Shown here one piece after another: positions 46,259 through 55,639 of a stretch of DNA of 64,000 bases. This DNA comes from Dryobates pubescens. Its lineage: Eukaryota; Chordata; Aves; Piciformes; Picidae. How positions within the stretch are numbered: position 1 is the stretch's first letter; every line of letters starts with the position of its first letter. The DNA is taken from positions 11,219,455 through 11,283,454 of the forward strand of contig NC_071642.1 of assembly GCF_014839835.1 (NCBI RefSeq). Reading direction: 5' to 3'. Made by a program: the position numbers and the translations under genes. The notes below the pieces were generated by a model. It was given only the letters and a program-made list of their open reading frames with translations. It was not told where the DNA came from and did not search any database.

Positions 46259-46326
46259 ACTTAGCCCTGTGAAGCTTTCTGCAGGGCTTTGCACTTAGCC
46301 CTGTGAAGCTTTCTGCAGGGCTTTGC
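46259..46326. repeat. Perfect 34-bp tandem duplication
   Basis: The 34-bp word starting ACTTAGCCCTGTGAAGCTTT is present twice with no mismatch, which points to a recent duplication. Confidence 0.95.
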
Positions 46327-47016
46327 TGGGTTTGTTTCTAATCATGTGAAACTTCTTTTCTAGCAGACAGCTCACCAGTGGACTTGCTGTATCAAAGTTC
46401 CCCTACCTCCTACTTTAGAGCATCATTCCTCTCTCTGCTGCCAGATCCACAGTGCCATCTACAACAAGGACTAATTCCTAAAATTGCTCCCCATGGGGTG
46501 ACCTAGCTGGCCAGCATCCATTTTGTGGCAAACTCCTAAGCAGTGAGAACACTTCTTAGGTTTTGAGTTTTTTCCAGGAAGAGCAGAAGCGCTGAAGCTG
46601 CGTGACAGAAACGGAGCGCCTCGCCCAGCTGAAGTCTAGGTTTAGTCACAGCAGTGCAGTGCTGTTCCTGCCCAGATCTTAAACACCTCTCTCCAGCCTT
46701 GGGGCTTTGGAAGGCTGCGAGTCAGAGTTGGGAGTTTTCCAGGAATGAGACCTTCCCTCTAGGTCAGTGCTGGAGTGAGGGGATGCAGTGCCCCTGCCTT
46801 GTGAGAGGGGCTCCAGGCAAGGAGCAGATTCTGTGTGAAATTGAGAAGGCAAAGTGCTCCTTCTTTTAGTGTTGTGGTTGTTCCTGGAAGAGGCAGGAAG
46901 AGCTGGACTTGAATACCGGTGTGTTTTTCCTACTACTGTGTCTGTGCTGTTGTTGCATCTGTCAGTGCTCACCAGGAGAGGGGAGTCTGCTCATTCATAA
47001 ACCAGAACAAGAGTAC

Positions 47017-47022
47017 AATAAA
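47017..47022 (+). terminator. GOLGA7: Candidate poly(A) signal of GOLGA7
   Basis: AATAAA in an AT-rich stretch about 1.45 kb past the stop codon, close to the usual 3' UTR length of this gene. No other AATAAA is seen between the stop and here. Confidence 0.6.
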
Positions 47023-47040
47023 ATGGATGCTGAACCCATA

Positions 47041-47734
47041 AACATAGCAATCCCTGTCCTACTCTGATTAATATGTGAAGTGTAAAACTGTTTCTTTATG
47101 GATTTGTTATATATAATTTATAGGGAAAAAGAAAACCAAACCACATTGATGAGACAAACTGTTGGGTGTTGTGTAAGATGGTTTCTGAATTCTCTCTGCT
47201 GGCACACTGTTGAAGAGTAGAACTGTGCATTAATTTCTATCCCCCCCCCATGCATCAACATTCCTCAGCAACACCTGCAAAAGTAAAGTTCCTACAAACC
47301 ACACTGGCTTAATATTTTCCTCTTGTATCCTTTTCCCTCCTCAAAGCAAGGATGTCCTGGGCTGGCTCAGGTTTTGAGCATCACTGTCCAGTCGTGGAAG
47401 GAAGTTGAGAGTGAAGAGTGGCACAGAAGGCTGCTGTTCTGGCTGCTGTTCTGGCTGCTGGGGGTGCTGCAGGTGCTGCAGGTGCTGATCCTGCAGCTCG
47501 GATTCCAGGCTTCTGACTCAGCCAACAGATGCTTCCTTTTTTTGTTCTTCTTTTCTGGGAGACTTTAATTGTATAAAACTTGTCTTGGTTTTTGTTTGAT
47601 TCTTGGGGGTTTTGTTGTAGTTTTGTTTTTCCTAAGCTGTAACAGTGTTTCCCTTCCCACTCTGTTGCAATATTGCCACAAGTACTAACGGACCAGTAAA
47701 TCTTTTCCTAAACCCTTGTCTGTGTTGGATTTGC
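47041..47734. other. GOLGA7-GINS4 intergenic, AT-rich part
   Basis: AT-rich sequence with a T/G-rich stretch at about 47575-47640. No exon is recognised. Confidence 0.5.
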
Positions 47735-48840
47735 CAGCCCTGCCTTGCACAGCTGGATTGATTCCCCAGCCCTGCCATGCACAGCTGGATCAATTCCCCA
47801 GCCCTGCCATGGACAGCTGGATGGATTCCCTAGCTGTGCCCATGCACAGCTGTATTGATTCACCAGCCCTGCCATGCACAGCTGGATGCATTCCCTAGCC
47901 CTGCCATGCACAGCTGGATCAATTCACCAGCCCTGCCATGCACAGCTGGATGCATTCCCTAGCCCTGCCATGCACAGCTGGATGCATTCCCTAGCCCTGC
48001 CATGCACAGCTGGAGGGATTCCCTAACCCTGCCCATAAACAGCTGGAGGGATTCCCTAGCCCTGCTATGCACAGCTGTATTGATTCGCCAGCCCTGCCAT
48101 GCACAGATGGATGCATTCCCTACACCTGCCTTGCACAGCTGGATCAATTCCCCAGCCCTGCCATGCACAGCTGGATGGATTCCCTAGCCCTGCCCATGCA
48201 CAGCTGTATTGATTCACCAGCCCTGCCATGCACAGCTGGATGCATTCCCTAGCCCTGCCCATGCACAGCTGTATTGATTCACCAGCCCTGCCATGCACAG
48301 CTGGATGCATTCCCTAGCCCTGCCATGCACAGCTGGATGCATTCCCTAGCCCTGCCCATACACAGCTGGATGCATTCCCTAGCCCTGCCCATACACAGCT
48401 GAAGGGATTCCCTAGCCCTGCCCATAAACAGCTGGATGGAGTCCCTAGCCCTGCCGTGCACAGCTGGATGGATTCGCCAGCCCTGCCATGCACAGCTGGA
48501 CGGAGTCCCTAGCCCTGCCATGGACAGCTGGATGGATTCGCCAGCCCCGCCATACACAGCTGGACGGAGTCCCTAGCCCTGCCATGCACAGCTGGATGGA
48601 TTCCCTAGCCCTGCCATGCACAGCTGGATGGATTCGCCAGCCCTGCCATGCACAGCTGGATGGAGTCCCTAGCCCTGCCATGCACAGCTGGATGGAGTCC
48701 CTAGCCCTGCCATGCACAGCTGTATTGATTCGCCAGCCCCGCCATACACAGCTGGACGGAGTCCCTAGCCCTGGCATGCACTGCTGGATGGATTCCCTAG
48801 CCCTGCCATGCACAGCTGGATGGATTCTCCAGCCCTGCCT
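47735..48840. repeat. 32-bp minisatellite, about 34 units
   Basis: Units of 32-34 bp. The core reads CCAGCCCTGCCATGCACAGC then TGGATGGATTC. Two main unit versions exist, one with TTCCCTAGCCC and one with ATTCACCAGCCC or ATTCGCCAGCCC, and pairs of them form a 64-66 bp higher-order unit that recurs at about 47840, 48200 and 48260. Some units carry an extra C (GCCCATGCAC or GCCCATAAAC). The unit length is not a multiple of three and stops are rare, so several frames stay open. The array ends about 340 bp before the GINS4 start codon. Confidence 0.97.
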
Positions 48841-48899
48841 GGCACCCAGCAGCGCTGCCGCTGGTGTTTTTAACTGCTGCCGCGGCAGGCTCTTGGCCG

Positions 48900-49178
48900 G
48901 GAACAGAGCTAAGCACCGTCCCAAGTCGGTTCCTGGAGCCGCACCCCGTTTATTCGCTTTAAAGTTTCGTTTTTCCGCGGCTCCTCACAGCTCCGCGCAC
49001 ACGGAGCCCGCCCGGGCCCCGCCGCCGCCATTTCCCAGGGCCGCGGCGCCGGGGCGGGGCGGGGCGCGGGCGGGGCTGCGGCGCGCGGGCGGGGCTGCGG
49101 CGCATGCGCGGCGGGGCGGAGCCGCCCGGCGCAGGCGCAGTGAGGCACCCGCGGCCGGTGGCGGGAGGCTGAGGCGGG
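48900..49178 (+). promoter_or_regulatory. GINS4: GINS4 promoter / CpG island and 5' leader
   Basis: A GC-rich block begins right after the minisatellite. It holds GGGGCGGGGCGGGGC, which is a set of Sp1-type GC boxes, at about 49052-49068, and a palindromic GCGCATGCGCG at 49100-49110 that fits the NRF1 site. No TATA box is seen. Confidence 0.75.
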
Positions 49179-49280
49179 ATGGCAGCGGCGGGCGCCGAGG
49201 GGAGGGCGGAGGAGGATTCGGATGGGGGAAGCGAGGAGTTGGTGCTCACCCCGGCGGAGCTCATCCGCAGCCTGGAGCAG
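49179..49280 (+). CDS. GINS4: GINS4 coding exon 1
   Basis: Residues 1-34: Ala/Gly/Glu-rich tail and the first helix to SLEQ. The donor is GAGCAG|GTAGTG. Confidence 0.96.
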
Positions 49281-51348
49281 GTAGTGGGGCAGGGAAACGC
49301 GGCTGAGGGTCGGACGGGTGGGGAGATCTGAGGGGAGAGAGAGCTGGGCCTGGGCTTTCCAGGCGGGGTGAGGGGCGGCGGGGGCCAGGCTGCTAGGCTC
49401 GCTGGAGGAGGTGGGGAGGGCTGCTGCTGTCCTCTGTAGGGGCTGGGGAGTATAGCAGATATGTTCTTCATTTCTATTTATAGTGTGCTTCCTTTCAGGC
49501 CTGGCTGAATGAGAAGTTTGCTCCAGAGCTGCTGGAGAGCAAACCTGAGATCATTGAGTGTGTGGTGGAGCAGCTGGACCACATGGTAGGTGCTGCAGGG
49601 CTGAGGTGGTGGTGGTACAGGCAGGCCCCTGGAGGCAGCTGTGCTTGAGTCCCTCTAGGACTGCCAGGATTGTCTGTTTCTCAGTCCCTGAGCTCAGTCT
49701 CTTCTCAGTACCTTCCCTGAGCTTCTCTCAGAGAGGGAACAGGGAGACACAAGGAAGGAGCATCCTTGTGTCACCAAAAGCAGCTGCAAGCTGGTTTTGT
49801 TTTCCCTCTGTGCATACCCCCTCTTCATTTCTTCTTGTTTGACATTTCAGCTGGTTAGTTTCTCTTTCCCTCTACCTCTCAGGAGGCAAACCTGAAGCGA
49901 GCAAAGAGAGGAGACCTGAAGGTCAGCATCCACCGGATGGAGATCGAAAGGATCCGTTACGTGCTCAGCAGCTACTTGAGGTGTAGGCTCGTGAAGGTAA
50001 TGCTTGCTGTGCTGCCCAGGGCATGAGGAAGGCTGACTTCAGGGGTGAGCTTTACCCATACAATGCCTCCTTGCTTCAACAAAACAGTTAAAGCTTGTGC
50101 TCTGTGTCCTCTAAAATATGACCCAAAGGCATTCACTCCTTGGGCATGCCTTTCGTTGGGAGGAAGGAGGATCATGCACAAATGGTTGTGCAGCTTGCAG
50201 ACCCCAGCTGCAGCCCTGCCCGCAGGGGAAGCTTGGGGAGCGGGGATTGTATGCACAGAAGTGTGGGAGAGGTGTGTCATAGTCTTTGGGGTTTTGTTCC
50301 AATATCAGATAGAGAAGTTTTTCCCCCATGTCCTGGAGAAGGAGAAGTCTCGATCTGAAGGGGAGCCTTCCATTCTGTCACCAGAGGAGTTTGCCTTTGC
50401 TAAAGAGTGAGTATGTTTGGATGCATCTCCTTCCCTTCTCCTAGCTTACAGAACTCACCCAGGTGTTACTCTGAGCAGTTCTGGAGGCTGTTTGCCTTAG
50501 GCAAGTTTGCAGTACGAATCACAGCTTTCACAAGGAGGTTTCTTAATGGACAAGGAAAAGAGCTGCAATAAAATCACTCTAAGCTGTTACTGGGACAAGC
50601 CATCAGGCTCCTGTGGGACCAGGAGATACTGCTTGCTAGCATTTTGAGTCCATACTGGTCCCTCAAATCTGTACTGGATTAAACCAATAAATGCTTAATG
50701 GTTTGTTTCAGGTACATGGCAAACACAGAGACTTACCTGAAGAACGTGGCCCTAAAGCACATGCCACCCAACCTGCAGAAAGTGTCTCTCCTGAAATCAG
50801 GTGAGCACCCCCAGCCTGCAGGCTGAGCTACAGATCACAGCAGCAGGGGGTGGGGAAGGCCCTGGAGTAGCACCGAGTGTAAAGGGCCAGCTGGTCTCCA
50901 GCTGCTGTTGGAGGATGCTGCTGTTCTCATGTTCCCTTGGGGCAGTGCAGGCTCCCTCTGGTCAGAAGTGTTGTGTTCCCTTCACTGGCCTTGTGTTTGT
51001 GGTCCCTCATGCCCCCATGAGCTTGCTGACTCCTGCTCTGCACCTGTTGTCTGCAGTGCCCAAGCCCAACCTGGACTCCTTTGTGTTCCTCCGCGTGCTG
51101 GAGCCGCAGGAGAACATCCTGGTGGACCCAGACATGGATGAGCAGAGGTGGGTGGGCACTTCCCCATGTGCCACAAGATGAAAAGGGGGTGTCAGGGGTG
51201 GTGTGTGGCAGGGTGGGGAAGCAGCTAAGGTGATGTCTCTCGTGCCTGCAGGGAGTACACCATCGACCTAGAGCTGGGCTCCCAGCACCTCATCCGCTAC
51301 AGGACCATTGCCCCACTGGTGGCCTCGGGAGCTGTGCAGCTCATCTGA
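49179..51348 (+). CDS. GINS4: GINS complex subunit 4 (SLD5), complete, 7 coding exons
   Basis: The spliced product has 225 residues against 223 in human. GINS4/SLD5 is one of the four GINS subunits that bind MCM2-7 and CDC45 to make the replicative CMG helicase in the nucleus. The acidic N-terminal tail (residues 8-20) is followed by the helical A domain, from LVLTPAELIRSLEQAWLNEK to about residue 160, with the EIERIRYVLSSYLRCRL helix. The C-terminal B domain runs from about VPKPNLDSFVFLRVLEPQ to the terminal RTIAPLVASGAVQLI. Coding exons are 49179-49280, 49499-49585, 49883-49996, 50309-50406, 50712-50800, 51057-51147 and 51252-51348, all with GT-AG ends and compatible phases. The ATG follows GAGGCGGG. 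No AATAAA is visible between the stop and about 53700, so the 3' end is unknown. Confidence 0.97.
49499..49585 (+). CDS. GINS4: GINS4 coding exon 2
   Basis: Residues 35-63, AWLNEKFAPELLESKPEIIE to EQLDHM. The acceptor is CTTTCAG|GCC and the donor CATG|GTAGGT. Confidence 0.97.
49883..49996 (+). CDS. GINS4: GINS4 coding exon 3
   Basis: Residues 64-101, from EANLKRAKRGDLKVSIHRME through the long helix to CRLVK. The acceptor is CCTCTCAG|GAG and the donor GTGAAG|GTAATG. Confidence 0.97.
50309..50406 (+). CDS. GINS4: GINS4 coding exon 4
   Basis: Residues 102-133 and part of 134, IEKFFPHVLEKEKSRSEGEP to FAFAKE. The acceptor is AATATCAG|ATAG and the donor AAAGA|GTGAGT, splitting a Glu codon. Confidence 0.97.
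50712..50800 (+). CDS. GINS4: GINS4 coding exon 5
   Basis: Residues 134-163, YMANTETYLKNVALKHMPPN to VSLLKS, plus one base of the next codon. The acceptor is GTTTCAG|GTAC and the donor AATCAG|GTGAGC. Confidence 0.97.
51057..51147 (+). CDS. GINS4: GINS4 coding exon 6
   Basis: VPKPNLDSFVFLRVLEPQEN to DMDEQR, the start of the B domain. The acceptor is GTCTGCAG|TGCC and the donor GCAGAG|GTGGGT. Confidence 0.97.
51252..51348 (+). CDS. GINS4: GINS4 coding exon 7 (last)
   Basis: EYTIDLELGSQHLIRYRTIA to SGAVQLI and TGA. The acceptor is GCCTGCAG|GGAG. Confidence 0.97.
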
Positions 51349-53690
51349 GGGCAAGCAGTGAGTGTGGGCACCAGGCATGGTGATGGAGTGGGGCTGGTGG
51401 GTAGGGCTGGCAGGGGGGCCCAGTGTTGTGTCCCAGGCCCTCAAGCCCCTAACTGGAGCAGAGCCCTTGTCCTCTCCCTTGAGCTCCCAGGTGAGGGCAG
51501 CTGTGTCTCAGCATGGCTGTGCAGCAGCCCGTGGGAGTCCCCAGGGAGGGACCAGTGCAGGTCCTGCCTCCCAGATCCTGGACTGGTTGGACAGCAGACA
51601 TGGGCAGAGCACATCTATCCCCCAGCCCTTGCAAATAGCAGGGTGCTCTCTAAACCCACAGCTGTGTGTTCATCCCTGCTCTAGCTGAGCACTGTTCTTT
51701 AAATTAGCCCCTTGGGTGTGCACTGGCTGGCCTGGTGGTGTGGCAACCAGCTGTGTAGACTCCACCTTCCCCCAGCAGCTTTGATCTCATCACAGGGGCT
51801 GTGCAACCTGGGATGTTGTGCAAGTGGCCAGCTGCTCAGAGGTGGCCTGGGGTGTGTGGGGGTTACTTTTGCACCATCTTTGCCACATGATCTATTGAGT
51901 AAAAACTACCACACTTACAGATACTTGCTGGCAGAGCAAATTCTGCCTCTTGCAGAAGGAGCAGGAGGGACAGTGTGAGGAACAGCCTGCTGTTTCTCTT
52001 GACACTCCCTTCTGCCTGGCAGGAGGTGACACAGGACATCTTGCAGTGTGACTGGCTTGGCATGTGTGGCTAATGAATCCAGTTAGGTAAAGAAGATTCC
52101 TTTAAGTACAGACGTTAAGAGGAGGCTTAGGAATCAGTAGCACATAGCCCTGGTACAGCCCCCCAGGAGGGCTGTGCATTGTGTCCTGCCCATGTCTGCA
52201 TCCCAGGCAGCTCTGCAGAGGTGACTGAAGCTCCCAGCCAAAGTCATTGCTAATCTGCTGCTGCAGGAACGTGCTGCAGAAGAGCTGTTGGGGCAGTGTC
52301 TAGGTGGCTTGTCTGGAGGACTTTCTCCTTGGCCTTATTAAGTCTGAACAACTGTCCAGGCAGCAGGGATTCAGCTGACTGCTGCATCGCACATGGCTGC
52401 AGCACTGGAAGCCTAAGGGGCTCCTGTCCTCTTGCAGCAGCTGGACCTTACCTGGATGTCTTTCCAGAGTGCCTTCAGTACAGCTTCTCTCTGGAGGCTG
52501 GCAGCTAGCACCTTGGCAGCATCACCACAGGCCATGCAGGGTTTCTGGAGATGCTTGGCAGTCAGGCTCAGAGTGAGAGTCAGCTTTGCCATACCAGGAA
52601 ATGCTGCTTCTGTCCTTCCATGCCTAAATACTGGGACTAGGAGCAGCCTCTCTGCTAACACTGCCTCTGTTCTGCCTGTGGTGGGGGAAGGGGAGGTGTT
52701 CACAGTTTTGCTAAGTGGTGCTTTGGGCTTGTACCCATCCACATCAATCTGTGCCTCTTGATGGGTGGGAATGAGCAGGGTGGGAATGAGCAGGGTGGGA
52801 ATGAGCAGGGTGGGAATGAGCAGGGTGGGAATGAGCAGGGTGGGAATGAGCAGGGTGGGAATGAGCAGGGTGGGAATGAGCAGGGTGGGAGCAGCTTTGC
52901 CAGCTTCCATAGGCTCTGCTGTAAAGTTTGGTCTCAAATACATCCCCTGTTCTCTGCTCCCTCCAAGGTGGAGATAGCTTTGGTTTACTGAGTGATTAGC
53001 TCTAAGCCCAAAGCAGGTGCATGGTGAAAGAGGTCACAAGCAGGGCACTGGTCATGAGCTGTGATTTCCCAGCCTGAGCCGGATCTGCTCTCCTGGGCAC
53101 AGGAGGAAGGTGGGGCAAGGCTTTCCTTGCTAGGAAGACTCTTTGGTGTCTGTGTGGTCTCTCCTGAGTCCCTGGGGTGAGGGAACAGGCAGTGTAAGCC
53201 CAAGAGGAGGTGATGAAAGGCTGCTTCTCAGGAAGCCAGTGCATCCAGCTCGTGGTCACCCACAGATGGCTGTCCTGCCCCTCCCCAGGCAGGAGTGTCT
53301 GGCCAGCAGTGACACCAGTGCTGTGTCCTTCTGGGGCATGGTGCTGCTCTGTCTGTCCTGCTCTTGTTCTGATGGTCTTGCTGGCTGAGGCTGGGGCTGA
53401 ACCCCACCTTTGTGCCAGCCCCATGCTGGGTACAAGCTCACTCCTGGCCGTCCTGTCAGAGCTGCCTTGCCTTGCACTGGAGACATTGGGACAGAGTGGT
53501 GGTGGAAAGCGATGTGAAACCACTGATGGGTTGTGTCCTGAGCTGATGGAAATCTGTGCTGTCAGCAGGAGCCATCAGGGCTGCTTAAGGTAAATGGCTA
53601 GACAGCCCCGGGGAGATTAGCCGGCAGGGCAGGGCAGCGCTGGTCTGATCTGGGTGCCAGCCGTGCCTGTCAAGGAGTCACATGTGAGCT
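51349..53690. other. GINS4 3' region and intergenic DNA
   Basis: Probably begins as GINS4 3' untranslated sequence. A 15-bp minisatellite lies at 52763-52890. Otherwise no gene, CR1 copy or canonical poly(A) signal is recognised. Confidence 0.5.
52763..52890. repeat. 15-bp minisatellite, about 8.5 units
   Basis: The unit GGGTGGGAATGAGCA is repeated head to tail with almost no mismatch. Since 15 is a multiple of three, one plus frame reads GGNEQ eight times, but there is no gene context for it. Confidence 0.98.
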
Positions 53691-54181
53691 GAGCAGTGAA
53701 GGTGATGCTGAACGGAGGTGTCAGGGGCACCGCGGGGCGCCTTGCCTGCTCCGCCGGGAGTTTCCTCGGCTTTTCCGTGCTGCTCCTCCTGGCTCCGCCC
53801 GTTTCGCAGCCAGGCTCCGGAGGGCGCGGCCGCAGCCGGGAGCGTTACCGGTAGAGAGAGGAGGGTCCCGGTCCCCGGGGCTGGCTTGGTCCTTGTGGCC
53901 GTTTCCCGCGGGGGCTGCGGCAGGGGTGAAGGGGACCGGGGGCGGGGCGGCTCCGGGGCGTGTCCCAGGCACGGATTGGCTGCCGCCGCGGCCGCGGAGT
54001 GTCCCGGCCGGCGGCGCTCCCACGGTCCCCATTCCCCGCGGAGCGGGCGGGACACGATGAGCCGCGGCGAGTGAAGCAGGCGGGACGGCCGAGGGGAAGC
54101 CCGGTCCGGCGAGCGGGGTGCGCCACCTTGACCCCCTCTTCACCTCCAGGTGCACGGCGGCAGGCCGGTGCCCCTCCAGCC
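53691..54181 (+). promoter_or_regulatory. CpG island, promoter and leader of the PPP1R3C-like gene
   Basis: CpG-dense, without a TATA box. ATTGG at 53975-53979 is an inverted CCAAT box. A short upstream frame, ATGAGCCGCGGCGAG then stop, begins at 54057. Several AG acceptor-like sites (54150, 54179) lie just before the coding ATG, so a spliced 5' leader is possible but cannot be settled here. Confidence 0.6.
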
Positions 54182-55042
54182 ATGCCGGTGGACCTGGCCG
54201 TGCGGCTCTGCCTGAGCCACTCGCCCCCCATCTGCAAGCTGCTCAACTCCTACGAGGAGCTGCGGGGCGGCCGGGGGCGCAAACCCCTCCGGTCCTGCCT
54301 CAACCAGAAGCCGCAAGCGGAGCCCGAGCGGCGAGACAACAGCAAGGGCTGCAAGGGGCAGAAGAAGAAGAGAGTTGTGTTTGCTGACATGAAGGGGCTC
54401 TCGCTGACGGCCGTCCGCTTCTTCTCCAAGATCGAGGAGGACCTCTGTGACTTGCAGCACGCCCTGTCCGGCCTGGCCTCCCTGCGACCCGGGCCGCGGG
54501 ACTCGCGCCCAGAAGCCTGCAGGTACGTGCTGGACTTCCCACAGCCCTCTGCAGACTACAAGACTTTCCGCAGCCGCCTGCAGAGCAACCTGGTGTGCCT
54601 GGAGAGCTGCCTGCTCCAGGACCGAGCCCTGTCCGGGACGGTGAAGGTCAGGAACATCGAGTACGAGAAGCGGGTGGCGGTTCGCATCAGCTCCGACGGC
54701 TGGAAGAGCTTCCGCGACGTCTGCTGCCAGTACATGCACAGCACCTACGGCTCGGCCGACACAGACATCTTCTCTTTCGAGCTGCTGCTGCCTAAGCCCT
54801 CCTGCTCCCACAGAGCCACCGAGTTCTGCATCTCCTTCCAGTGCGGACAGAAGATCCACTGGGACAACAACCAAGGGAGGAACTACAGGATCTGCCCCGT
54901 GGGCGTGACCCGCCCTCCCTCTCACGCTGTGAAGCGTGCCAATGGGGCCTGGGACCAGCTTGGCACCTCTCGGGCTGCTGCCCTGGTCCTGTCTCGCCTG
55001 CAGACCTGGCGGCAGTCTGAGGCCCAGGCTCCCTATTGGTAG
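54182..55042 (+). CDS. Protein phosphatase 1 regulatory subunit 3C-like (glycogen-targeting subunit), single coding exon
   Basis: A 286-residue protein of the PPP1R3 family, which brings the PP1 catalytic subunit to glycogen and favours glycogen synthesis by dephosphorylating glycogen synthase and phosphorylase. The PP1-docking RVxF motif is RVVF at residues 64-67, followed by the family block ADMKGLSLTAVRFFS. The CBM21 glycogen-binding domain spans about residues 126-237: DFPQPSADYKTFRSRLQ opens the region, GTVKVRNIEYEKRVAVRIS and DGWKSFRDV follow, and WDNNQGRNYRI at 227-237 is the conserved carbohydrate-binding signature. The N-terminus MPVDLAVRLCLSHSPP resembles PPP1R3C more than B, D or G, but the rest differs enough that I read it as a paralog rather than PPP1R3C itself. 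Codons are GC-rich. The start chosen is the ATG that gives this family N-terminus; the frame is open upstream to 53960 but that part has no family similarity. No defect is seen. Confidence 0.93.
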   Translation: MPVDLAVRLCLSHSPPICKLLNSYEELRGGRGRKPLRSCLNQKPQAEPERRDNSKGCKGQKKKRVVFADMKGLSLTAVRFFSKIEEDLCDLQHALSGLASLRPGPRDSRPEACRYVLDFPQPSADYKTFRSRLQSNLVCLESCLLQDRALSGTVKVRNIEYEKRVAVRISSDGWKSFRDVCCQYMHSTYGSADTDIFSFELLLPKPSCSHRATEFCISFQCGQKIHWDNNQGRNYRICPVGVTRPPSHAVKRANGAWDQLGTSRAAALVLSRLQTWRQSEAQAPYW

Positions 55043-55597
55043 GCAAGCAGCCTGTAGAAGAGGTGTAGGTCCCTTGCACACCCTGGCTGTGGTACAGGGG
55101 TTTTCGAGGAGGGGTCAGCTGCAGAAGATGCTGCTCAGAGCTTCTTTAGCTCCTCTGGTGGCTGCTGCTGTGCCAGCAGCTGCTCGCCTCTGCTGCAGCC
55201 TCCTCACTGCTGTTGCAAGGCGCAGGCTGGAAGCTGCCACAAGGTGTAACTCCTGCCTGTAGGTTCTCAAGGCGGTGCTATCACGATAGTAGGGGAGGGA
55301 GAGAGGAACGGTTGGGACCCGTGGACCGCGTCCATAGCCGTTGGCTGCACCGGGTGGGAGCTGCCGCGTGAGGCGCGGGTCCCCGGTGCTGGCCGCCCCG
55401 GTGCTGGCCAAGTGCCTTGTGTGAAGCTGCCGCGGCAGGGCCCTGCTCCCCAGGGGGATGCGGCAGGGGCGTGGCAGAGCCACCGGCGGTGTCGCTGCCC
55501 CTCCGGCGTCCCGAGGAGGGCTTACGGCGGGGGAAGGGGGCGCGCAGGCGCTGGGCGCAGCGGGGGCGCCTCCGACCGTTCGTGCTGTGACGGAGTG

Positions 55598-55603
55598 AAT
55601 AAA
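55598..55603 (+). terminator. Poly(A) signal of the PPP1R3C-like gene
   Basis: AATAAA about 555 bp after the stop codon, in otherwise GC-rich DNA. It is only about 115 bp before the CRE of the GPAT4 promoter. Confidence 0.75.
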
Positions 55604-55639
55604 GTGTCGGCACTCAGCGGCTGCTGTCTCTGCCTGCGC

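Larger units (their letters stand above)
45568..47040 (+). other. GOLGA7: Probable GOLGA7 3' untranslated region
   Basis: Extends from the stop codon to a canonical poly(A) signal. It holds an antisense CR1 fragment (45750-46172) and a perfect 34-bp tandem duplication (46259-46326). The extent is inferred; transcripts could end elsewhere. Confidence 0.55.

Noticed and set aside
48488-49306. A 272-codon open frame on the plus strand and long frames on the minus strand at 47700-48924
   Set aside because: They read through the 32-bp minisatellite and then GINS4 promoter DNA. The frames are open only because the repeat unit lacks stops; the repeat peptides have no known relative.
52758-52991. 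A GGNEQ pentapeptide repeat frame
   Set aside because: It follows from the 15-bp minisatellite, with no gene structure or homology.
53960-54181. An N-terminal extension of the PPP1R3C-like frame
   Set aside because: The frame is open upstream, but its arginine/alanine/proline-rich text has no similarity to PPP1R3 proteins and the ATG at 54182 matches the family start MPVD.
54140-55081. A 313-codon minus-strand frame opposite the PPP1R3C-like gene
   Set aside because: It is the shadow of the real gene. Only the plus strand shows the RVxF and CBM21 motifs.
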